Origin: Bryobacteraceae bacterium
Lineage (GTDB): Bacteria; Acidobacteriota; Terriglobia; Bryobacterales; Bryobacteraceae
Assembly (NCBI GenBank): GCA_026129905.1
Contig: JAHCHE010000013.1
Location: forward strand, 37,475-101,474
DNA length: 64,000 bases
Reading direction: 5' to 3'
Shown here: positions 8,213 to 15,143 of the stretch, one piece after another
Position numbering within the stretch: position 1 is the first letter of the stretch
Layout of the letters: each line of letters begins with the position of its first letter
Program-made: the position numbers and the translations under genes
Notes under the pieces: model-generated
What the model saw: the letters and a program-made list of their open reading frames with translations, nothing else
The model's database searches: none
Told to the model about the DNA's origin: nothing

Positions 8213-10300
8213 TCAAGGTTCGGCAATTTGCCGGAGCGCCCGCTCCGTGGCCTCCAGCAGCGCTTCCGGACCCACCGGCGCGCCGGTGGCGCCTTTCATC
8301 CACACGTCCGGCGCGAGCCGCCCCTGACGGCTGACGCGCTCGATCTCCGGGCCCACTTTACCCACCTTGCGGATGTGCTCCTCCAGTTGATGGGCGATGA
8401 GGTGGCCGATCGGATAGTCCGGCAGGTACAGGTACCGTTCGATCATGTGCGAGTAGATGCCGAGCAGGGTAACGTCCCGCTGCTTGAAGACTGGAGCGTA
8501 GTAACGGTTCCAGGTGTCCTTGGCGATGCCGACAACGGCTTCGCGGAGTTGAGCGGGCGTCGCGTCCGGATGGTCGTACATCCAGTGCCAGACGGCCATG
8601 TCCACCAGCGCAACGCCGGCGATTTCGTACGTGCCCCAATAGACGTTCAGGGTACGCAGCGCCTCGTCGCGCGCGTCCGGCTTGCGCAGGCCGAGCAGTT
8701 CCAGGTCGCGCGCCTGAAACACGAAGGCGATGGCCTCGGTGAAGGCGGTGTTGGGCACGCCGTTGAGCAGCCAGTGGTCGATGGTCTTGAGGGAGAACGT
8801 CTGCTCGACGTTGTGGCCCATCTCGTGGACGGCGATGTTGTAGCCCTTGTAGTCCATGCCGGTGGGCGCGACGCGCGTCCGCAGATGAGCCGGGGCGGAG
8901 CGCAGTTGGGCGCCCCAGGCATGGCCGGAACCCCGCGCGGGATCGACGATGATGTTGCGGGCCAGAAACCGCGCCTTCTCCTGGTCGAAGCCGAGCGCCT
9001 CAAACATGCGCGGCATGTCCTTTTCGTACGCTTCGGGCGTGGGGTAGCGCTCGCGCGTGATCTCGTCGAGCTGCGCTTCCGTATACTCGCCGCGCGGCCT
9101 GAAACCGGCATACCAGATGTCGAACGGCTCCAGTTCCCGGCCGAGCCGCTGCCGGATCAGCGCCGCCACTTTCGGCGCGAGCGGCGAGGTGAGCACGCGC
9201 TCGAACATTCCGCGCACGCGCTCCTCGGGCAGCTCCCGGCCTTCGTCAAAGACGCGTGCGATGTGCGTCGGGGCGGTCGGGGAGTACGGGTCGATACGCT
9301 TGAGCGCGCGGTAGGTCCCAAGCAGCATGGCGTAGCGGGTGTCCGGCTCGCGCGCGCCGTCGGGCTTGACGCTGCTGCGAGGCGAGTCCTCATAGTCGCG
9401 AACGTCGGAGACCCGCACCGCATTGGCATACGGGTTCCAGTCGACCGCGGGATTGTCGATCACGGCCTCGGGGATGGTCTGGCGCACGATGTGGTCCATC
9501 ACGCGCACGATCGTCTTCTGGCGCGGCAACCCGTCGCTCTCGCCGTAATCGGCCTTGATCTGGTCGCGAAGGTTCCAATGCGACAGCAGGCGCATCTTTG
9601 CGGGGAAGAGCCGCCGCCCGCTGTCGTCGAGGAGGTGGTGCATCCAGATGTTGTATTCGGAGATGTACTGCTCAGCCTTCGAGCCAGCCTCCGACACGGC
9701 CTGGTAGACGGGGGCCGGCACGCGCTTGGAGAACTGCTCGGCCAGGCGCGCTTCCGCCCATTGGCGGCGGCTCCAGTTGGGACCGTCGGTCAGCCGCTGC
9801 TCGAGCGTGGTCAGCGGAAAATTCAGCAGGACGACAAAGGCAAGCTTGTTCTGAAAGAAATCGTCGATGGCGTGGGCGGAAGGATCGTAAGCGGCGAAGA
9901 TCTCATCGTACGGCTGGATGGGGCCGAGATCGAGATCCATCTGCTTGCGGAAGGCCAGCATGATCTCGAGCATGTGCCCGTCGTACTGTTCCAGCAGTTC
10001 TTCGTAGCGGGCGAAGAGCGTGTCCAGCGCTTTCTGATCGCCCACGAAGTTGCGCCGCACGAACTCCTCGTACACGGCCACGTCGCCGTCCTCGTCTGTC
10101 CAGAAACCGGACGTCTGCTTCAACCCCTGCGCGATGCGTGCGCGCTGCGATTCGCCGTGCCGGGCCGCCAATTCCCCGGCGAGCTTTTCCACCGATGCCT
10201 CGAGCCACATGGGTCGAGCCGCCTCCTGCGCGGCGAGCGGCGCCGCCAGCAACGCCCCCGCCATCGCCAATCCCGCGCCAATCGCATCTCGTACGCGCAT
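8213..10300 (-). CDS. Secreted gluzincin metallopeptidase (HEMGH)
   Basis: 695 residues with a signal peptide (AIGAGLAMAGALLAAPLAAQ). A mostly helical protein with the zinc motif AVHEMGHNVEQ near residue 490 and a likely third ligand Glu in TAFTEAIAFVFQ near 521, the arrangement of M2/M3-like gluzincins. The extra ~490 helical residues in front fit the long lid domains of M3 oligopeptidases, though full family membership is not certain. It starts 3 bases after the stop of the 10304-12163 gene, so it is the last gene of a three-gene operon with two paralogous secreted proteins. Probably degrades peptides in the periplasm or outside the cell. Confidence 0.7.
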   Translation of the reverse strand: MRVRDAIGAGLAMAGALLAAPLAAQEAARPMWLEASVEKLAGELAARHGESQRARIAQGLKQTSGFWTDEDGDVAVYEEFVRRNFVGDQKALDTLFARYEELLEQYDGHMLEIMLAFRKQMDLDLGPIQPYDEIFAAYDPSAHAIDDFFQNKLAFVVLLNFPLTTLEQRLTDGPNWSRRQWAEARLAEQFSKRVPAPVYQAVSEAGSKAEQYISEYNIWMHHLLDDSGRRLFPAKMRLLSHWNLRDQIKADYGESDGLPRQKTIVRVMDHIVRQTIPEAVIDNPAVDWNPYANAVRVSDVRDYEDSPRSSVKPDGAREPDTRYAMLLGTYRALKRIDPYSPTAPTHIARVFDEGRELPEERVRGMFERVLTSPLAPKVAALIRQRLGRELEPFDIWYAGFRPRGEYTEAQLDEITRERYPTPEAYEKDMPRMFEALGFDQEKARFLARNIIVDPARGSGHAWGAQLRSAPAHLRTRVAPTGMDYKGYNIAVHEMGHNVEQTFSLKTIDHWLLNGVPNTAFTEAIAFVFQARDLELLGLRKPDARDEALRTLNVYWGTYEIAGVALVDMAVWHWMYDHPDATPAQLREAVVGIAKDTWNRYYAPVFKQRDVTLLGIYSHMIERYLYLPDYPIGHLIAHQLEEHIRKVGKVGPEIERVSRQGRLAPDVWMKGATGAPVGPEALLEATERALRQIAEP

Positions 10301-10303
10301 AAC

Positions 10304-12163
10304 TCAATTCTGTCGCATCCAGCCGCGGTCCCACGGTTGCGCCAGCGTGGGCTGGTTGGCGTAGCGCTTCATCCGGAATTCGAGGCGCGCGCCGGCGCCG
10401 GGCTCCAGGCGCACCGTTGCGTAGGGCCGGTCAAGCGCGACTTCGTTCCCGTTCACCGACGCCGACAGAAACTGGTGTTCGCCGTACCCGCCGGCCTGCA
10501 CCACCACGCTGATCGGCCGCACCGGGTCCGTGTTTACCAGCGTCACGCCGACCGAGTCCGCCGTCAGCTTGTCGACCAGGGCGCCGAGGCTTTCCGGAGG
10601 CCCGCTGCGCCGCCGGTCGGGATCGAAGTAGCGCAAGCGGCTGTTCAGCATCCACAGCTTGCCGCCGGAGAAATAGCCACCGAGCATGAGTTGGGTCAGC
10701 GTGTCGGTCTGCGCCGGGTTCATGCCGAGCAGGTAGTCGGCAAGCCGGGTGCCGGGCGAGGTCGGATCGGTGCGCATCTCCTCGACGTTGGCGCGGATCC
10801 GCTCGAAATCCTGCTGCAAGGCCTTCGCCGGGTAGTCCGGCTCCTGGCCCTCGAGGAAGCCGATCCAACCGCGCTTCGGGATACGATCGAGGTCGGCGCG
10901 GTTCATCGACCAGAGGTAGATCTCGGTCAGCCGGTCCGTGCGGAGGTTGGGAGTGAAGTGGTACCACTCCTCGCGCCCGGTGTACTTGTAGCCCCGCGGG
11001 TCGCCGAACATCTGCGGCAACAGGGTCTTGCCGCCTTCTTCTTTTTTCTGCGCGTATATATTGTCCATCTGGCGGCGGAGGACGTCGATATAGCCTTGGT
11101 CGCCGGTCAGCAGCAGCGCGTTGGCAAACCCCGGAAAGGCGCCGGCGTCCCAGGTGTTGCGCGAGGCGATCTGCTCGAGTTCGCCGTCGTAGATGGTGAA
11201 GTTCCACCCGTACGTGCCTTTGTACCAGCGGCCTCCGTATTCGCCGCCGGGCGCGCCGTCGAGGCCGACATTGGTCGGGATATTGCCGCCGGTGGCCGCT
11301 GTCCGTTCCTTCCAGGCATTGACGTATTCGATGACCCAGTTCTTGTATTTCGGATCTCCGGTCAACATATAGGCGTTGGTGGCCAGAATTGTAGTTCCCA
11401 TATTGAGCGGATGGTCGCCGACGCTGTCCAGGTATTCCGCGCAATGCGCCAGCATTTTCGGGTAATAGGTCATCAGGTCGAGCATCTTGCCGCGGCCGGC
11501 GGGATTGTGCAGCAGGTGAAATCGGCCGGGCACGGGATCGCCGACCCAATCGTAGGTGGTGGCTTTCCGCATCATGGGACCCTTGCTGCCCGTCCAAAGG
11601 CTTTTGATCAGCTTGCGTTGCGGATCGTAGTTCGGCGCCTCGGGATCCTCGTTCATGTACAAGCCGGCGAACCGGGTCATGCGCGCGATGAGCTTTTCGT
11701 CCTTCGGATCGGAGAGCCCCTGGAGAAAGAAAGCGCGGAGCCCCTCGCCGGTGTGGAACCAATCGGATTGCGTGATGAACTCGTTGAAGTAGGCGCCGTC
11801 TTTGGCCAGCTCTGTCTTCACCGTCCGAAGTTCGGCATACTGAGCAAGGTGGCCGTCATACGCCTTTCGCCACATGTCGAGCAGCGAGTCCTTGCCGCCG
11901 AGAGCGTGCAGCAGCGTCCAGTTGAAAAACGTCTCGACCGCGTCGTCGGGCCCGTCGAGCGTGCCCCAGCGCGGCGTGTGCAGCAGGTAGCCGCGCGAGT
12001 CCACGTACTTGTCGTAGAAGCGTTCGCAAGCGGCGGAATTGGCTCGCAAAAGCTCCTGCTCCAACAACGCCCAGGCAGGCGGCTTCATCGGCGTCTCGAT
12101 TCGCAGATCGGCCGAGCAAGCGGCCAGCGCGGAGGCTAACAAGATACCAAAGGCTTTCGGCAT
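10304..12163 (-). CDS. Secreted protein of unrecognised family, paralogue 1
   Basis: 619 residues from ATG 12163 (AGGAAGGAATC upstream). The leader ends LLASALAAC, a good lipobox, so this copy may be a lipoprotein. The body is rich in aromatic helices (WALLEQELLRANSAACERFY, EWYHFTPNLRTDRL) and ends in a beta domain (ISVVVQAGGYGEHQF). The layout of many helical repeats plus a C-terminal beta domain recalls (alpha/alpha) toroid glycosidases or lyases, but no family signature is recognised. It is about 80% identical to the next gene upstream, starts 14 bases after that gene's stop, and is followed 3 bases later by the metallopeptidase gene. Confidence 0.7.
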   Translation of the reverse strand: MPKAFGILLASALAACSADLRIETPMKPPAWALLEQELLRANSAACERFYDKYVDSRGYLLHTPRWGTLDGPDDAVETFFNWTLLHALGGKDSLLDMWRKAYDGHLAQYAELRTVKTELAKDGAYFNEFITQSDWFHTGEGLRAFFLQGLSDPKDEKLIARMTRFAGLYMNEDPEAPNYDPQRKLIKSLWTGSKGPMMRKATTYDWVGDPVPGRFHLLHNPAGRGKMLDLMTYYPKMLAHCAEYLDSVGDHPLNMGTTILATNAYMLTGDPKYKNWVIEYVNAWKERTAATGGNIPTNVGLDGAPGGEYGGRWYKGTYGWNFTIYDGELEQIASRNTWDAGAFPGFANALLLTGDQGYIDVLRRQMDNIYAQKKEEGGKTLLPQMFGDPRGYKYTGREEWYHFTPNLRTDRLTEIYLWSMNRADLDRIPKRGWIGFLEGQEPDYPAKALQQDFERIRANVEEMRTDPTSPGTRLADYLLGMNPAQTDTLTQLMLGGYFSGGKLWMLNSRLRYFDPDRRRSGPPESLGALVDKLTADSVGVTLVNTDPVRPISVVVQAGGYGEHQFLSASVNGNEVALDRPYATVRLEPGAGARLEFRMKRYANQPTLAQPWDRGWMRQN

Positions 12164-12177
12164 GATTCCTTCCTTTA

Positions 12178-14040
12178 TTAACGCGCCCACGGAAACGCCA
12201 GCGTCGGCTGGTTGGCGTAGCGCTTCATCTTAAATTCCACGCGCGCGCCGCAGCCGGGCTCCAGCCGCACCGCCACGTACGCTTGGTTAACAGGCTGTTC
12301 CTTGCCGTTAACCGACGCGGACAGCAACTGGTGCTCCGCATAGGCGCCTCCCTGGACGATGACGTTGATCGGGTTCACCGCGTCCGTGTTCACCAGCGTG
12401 ACCGCCGCCGAGTCGTCGGCGAGTTTCTCCACCAGCGCGCCCATGCTCTCCGGCGGTCCGGCGCGGCGCCGGTCCGGATCGAAGTAGCGGAAGCGGCTGT
12501 GCAGCATCCAGACCCGTCCGTTGGCGAAATAGCCCCCCAGCATGAGGTTGGTGAGCGCGTCCGTCTCGGCCGGGCTGAAGCCCAGCAGGTAGTCGGCCAG
12601 CCGCGTGCCGGGCGAGGTGGGGTCGGTGCGCATCTGCTCGACGTTGCGGCGGAGGCGTTCGAAATCGGCTTCGAGCGCCGTTATCGGGTATTCGGGCGCC
12701 TCGCCCTCCAGGAAGCCGATCCAGCCTCGTTTGGGAATCCGATCGAGGTCCTTGCGGTTCATCGACCAGAGATAGATTTCCGTCAGCCGGTCGATGAAGA
12801 GGTTCGGCGTGTAGTGGTACCACTCTTCGCGCCCCGAGTATTTGTAACCGCGAGGATCGCCGAACATCTGCGGCAATAGAGTCTTGCCGCCTTCCTCCTT
12901 CTTATGCGCGTAAATGTTGTCCAGTTGCCGGCGAAGGACGTCGACGTACGACTGGTCGCCGGTGACCAGCAGCGCGTTCGAGAATCCGGGCCAGGAACCG
13001 GCGGTGAAGTAGTTGCGATGCGCGATCTGTTCGAGTTCGCCGTCGAAGATGGTGAAATTCCAGCCGTAGGTTCCTTTGTACCAACGGCCGCCGTATTCCC
13101 CGCCCGGCTTGCCGTCCAGGCCGATGTTGCTCGGAATGTTGCCGCCGGTGGCCGCGGTGCGCTCCTTCCAAGCGTTGACGTACTCCACCAGCCAGTCCTT
13201 GTACTTGCGTTCCCCGGTGAGCATGTAGGCGTTGGCGTGCAGCAGGGTGGCCGCCAGATTAAGACTGTTGTCGCCCACGCTGTCCAGGTATTCCGTGCAG
13301 TGGGCCAGCATCTTGGGATAGTAGGTCATCAAGTCGAGCATTTTGCCGCGGCCCGCGGGATTGTGCAGCAGGTGGAATCGTCCTGGAACGGGATCGCCCA
13401 CCCAATCGTAGACGGTGGCCTTCCGCATCATCGGACCTGTGCTGCCGTTCCAGATGCTCTTGATGATTTTATGAACCGGGTCGTAGTTGGGAGCTTCCGG
13501 GTCCTCGTTCATGTAAAGGCCGGCGAAGCGCTTCATCCGAGTGACGAGCTTTTCGTCTTCGGGATCGGAGAGCCCCTGGAGAAAGAATGCGCGCAGTCCC
13601 TCGGCGGTGTGGAACCAGTCGGACTGGGTGATGAACTCGTTGAAATAGGCCCCGTTCCTGGCCAGCTCCGTCTTCACCGTCCGGATTTCGGAGTACTGCA
13701 GCAGGTGGCCGTCGTAAGCCTTGCGCCACATGTCGAGCAGGGAATCGTTGCCGCCGAGAGCGTGCAGCAGCGTCCAGTTGAAAAAGGTTTCGACGGCGTC
13801 GTCGGGTCCGTCGAGCGTACCCCAGCGCGGCGTATGCAGCAGGTAGCCGCGCGCATCGACGTACTTGTCGTAGAAGCGTTCGCAGGCAGCCGAATTCGCC
13901 CGCAGAAGCTCCTGCTCCATTAGCGCCCAGACGGGCGGTTTCATCGGCGTGTTCACCAGCACCGTGACGTCGTTCGCCATCAGCGCCGGAGCGACCGCCA
14001 GCGCCGCCCAGAGCAACGACGCATGTCTGGATCCGAGCAT
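12178..14040 (-). CDS. Secreted protein of unrecognised family, paralogue 2
   Basis: 620 residues from ATG 14040, with AGGAA immediately upstream and a signal peptide (HASLLWAALAVAPALMA). The open frame runs further up, but that extension is Arg-rich and lacks signal features. It is co-linear with the neighbouring paralogue: YDKYVDARGYLLHTPRWG, then WYKGTYGWNFTI, then LMLGGYFANG. Unlike that copy it has no lipobox Cys, so one twin may be anchored and the other free. First gene of the operon with the paralogue and the metallopeptidase. Function unknown; polysaccharide or cell-surface processing is the best contextual guess. Confidence 0.7.
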   Translation of the reverse strand: MLGSRHASLLWAALAVAPALMANDVTVLVNTPMKPPVWALMEQELLRANSAACERFYDKYVDARGYLLHTPRWGTLDGPDDAVETFFNWTLLHALGGNDSLLDMWRKAYDGHLLQYSEIRTVKTELARNGAYFNEFITQSDWFHTAEGLRAFFLQGLSDPEDEKLVTRMKRFAGLYMNEDPEAPNYDPVHKIIKSIWNGSTGPMMRKATVYDWVGDPVPGRFHLLHNPAGRGKMLDLMTYYPKMLAHCTEYLDSVGDNSLNLAATLLHANAYMLTGERKYKDWLVEYVNAWKERTAATGGNIPSNIGLDGKPGGEYGGRWYKGTYGWNFTIFDGELEQIAHRNYFTAGSWPGFSNALLVTGDQSYVDVLRRQLDNIYAHKKEEGGKTLLPQMFGDPRGYKYSGREEWYHYTPNLFIDRLTEIYLWSMNRKDLDRIPKRGWIGFLEGEAPEYPITALEADFERLRRNVEQMRTDPTSPGTRLADYLLGFSPAETDALTNLMLGGYFANGRVWMLHSRFRYFDPDRRRAGPPESMGALVEKLADDSAAVTLVNTDAVNPINVIVQGGAYAEHQLLSASVNGKEQPVNQAYVAVRLEPGCGARVEFKMKRYANQPTLAFPWAR

Positions 14041-14154
14041 TTCCTGTGATCCTCCCAAACGCGTTTGCGTAACTCGCAGCCTATACTGACATCGCGGGAG
14101 GCGGGATGTCAAAGGCGCGCGGGGTTGAGCCTGAAGCGGGACACGGCACGGCGA

Positions 14155-14265
14155 ACATCGCCTCCGGCGATTGTCTCCATCTTCGGCCAGAACCTTGCAC
14201 TGACCGAGCAGGTGGCGGATCAATGCCAACGGCCTCCGTTACGGAGGCGGCTGACATCTTTACAT
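14155..14265 (+). pseudogene. Remnant of a TIGR03437-domain gene
   Basis: In one frame the DNA encodes AIVSIFGQNLALTEQVADQ, closely matching the N-terminal part of the TIGR03437 proteins at 18.5 and 20.1 kb (SIFGHNLAQLTESANS). The continuation PTASVTEA, corresponding to their TSVTV region, is in another frame. No start codon or flanking gene body remains, so this is a short frameshifted fragment. It contains a perfect hairpin GCCTCCG-TTA-CGGAGGC (14232-14248). Confidence 0.55.
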
Positions 14266-14435
14266 TCATCGGTTTGGCGGCCTCCGAAGTATCGATTTTG
14301 AACCGCGGCATGTCGATTTCCCATTGCTTTCCGTTTATTGAACGAACTTGCCTTTTTAGTTAATATTAAACCCAAAAACTTATCTTGCATTTCACATCGC
14401 AGATCCTATTGAACGTTTTTCAATTGGAGTTGTTC
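14266..14435 (+). promoter_or_regulatory. AT-rich leader upstream of the secreted-protein cluster
   Basis: A conspicuously AT-rich stretch in a GC-rich genome, with the perfect palindrome TTAATATTAA (14360-14369) and a small inverted repeat TTGAA-CGTTT-TTCAA (14410-14424). It ends in GGAG 7 bases before ATG 14436. It probably holds the promoter of the 14.4-18.5 kb genes. No convincing paired -35/-10 boxes could be assigned by eye. Confidence 0.35.
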
Positions 14436-14464
14436 ATGCCGACATTCTCATCTCCCCCCGCAGA

Positions 14465-15133
14465 TTGCTGATTGGCTTGGCCTTCGCCTGGATGGCCTTC
14501 CCGCCCGCCCCCGCCTGGGGCCAGTGGAGCGGCACAAATCCACTCTGGACCAACAGTACCGTCGGGATCGGAACCTCTAGCCCGTCCACCATGCTCCACG
14601 TCGTCGGCAATCTGGCGGCTTGGCAAGCAAGCAACGGTTTCGTGCAGTTGAGGGCCGATAACGCCGTCGTCTGGCGGAGCGGCAACGGCAACGCCTCCCT
14701 GCGCTTCGGCAGCGCCACCAACCTGACCGCCGGCAGTTGGTCCGAAAAGATGCGCATCACCGACTCCGGCAACGTCGGCATCGGAACGGGCAACCCGCAG
14801 TACAAGCTGGCCGTCAACGGAAACATCGGCGCCAAGGAAGTTATTGTCACCAACAGCCTGGCGGATTACGTCTTCCGCCCCGGCTACCGCCTCCGGCCGT
14901 TGAGCGAAGTCAGCGCCTATATCCAGGCGCACCGGCATCTGCCGGACATTCCCTCCCAGGCCGAAGCTGAGCAACAGGGCATCGGCGTCGGCGACATGCA
15001 AGCCCGGCTGCTGGCCAAGGTCGAAGAACTCACGCTCCACCTGATCCGGCAGGACCGGGAGAACCGGGAACTTCGCCGCCGGGTGGCGCAACTGGAGACC
15101 CGCGTAGCCGCCGCCCCGCCGGCAGGCCGGTAA
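14465..15133 (+). CDS. Tail-fibre-like 'VGIG' secreted protein, probable frameshifted 5' end
   Basis: 222 residues. After a leader ending PAPAWG come two repeats typical of tail-fibre and adhesin shafts (NSTVGIGTSSPSTMLHV; GNVGIGTGNPQYKLAVNG). The C-terminal segment (DYVFRPGYRLRPLSEVSAYI ... HLPDIPS) and coiled coil resemble the end of proteins related to the S74 tail-fibre chaperone. The in-frame TTG at 14465 has no ribosome site. ATG 14436 does (GGAG at 7 bases) but is in another frame and stops at 14469. One extra C in the C6 run at 14454-14459 would join them into a proper signal peptide (MPTFSSPPRRLLIGLAFAWM). Followed 10 bases later by the 841-residue gene. Confidence 0.65.
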   Translation: MLIGLAFAWMAFPPAPAWGQWSGTNPLWTNSTVGIGTSSPSTMLHVVGNLAAWQASNGFVQLRADNAVVWRSGNGNASLRFGSATNLTAGSWSEKMRITDSGNVGIGTGNPQYKLAVNGNIGAKEVIVTNSLADYVFRPGYRLRPLSEVSAYIQAHRHLPDIPSQAEAEQQGIGVGDMQARLLAKVEELTLHLIRQDRENRELRRRVAQLETRVAAAPPAGR

Positions 15134-15143
15134 GGGAGCCGCC

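Noticed and set aside
8228..12139. A 3.9-kb open frame on the plus strand opposite the metallopeptidase and paralogue 1
   Set aside because: It has no ribosome site or protein features and is Arg/His/Val-rich, the usual antisense shadow of GC-rich coding DNA. The minus-strand genes carry recognisable signal peptides and motifs.
14232..14248. Perfect GCCTCCG-TTA-CGGAGGC hairpin as a terminator
   Set aside because: There is no downstream T tract, and the hairpin lies inside the TIGR03437 remnant, downstream of no plus-strand gene.
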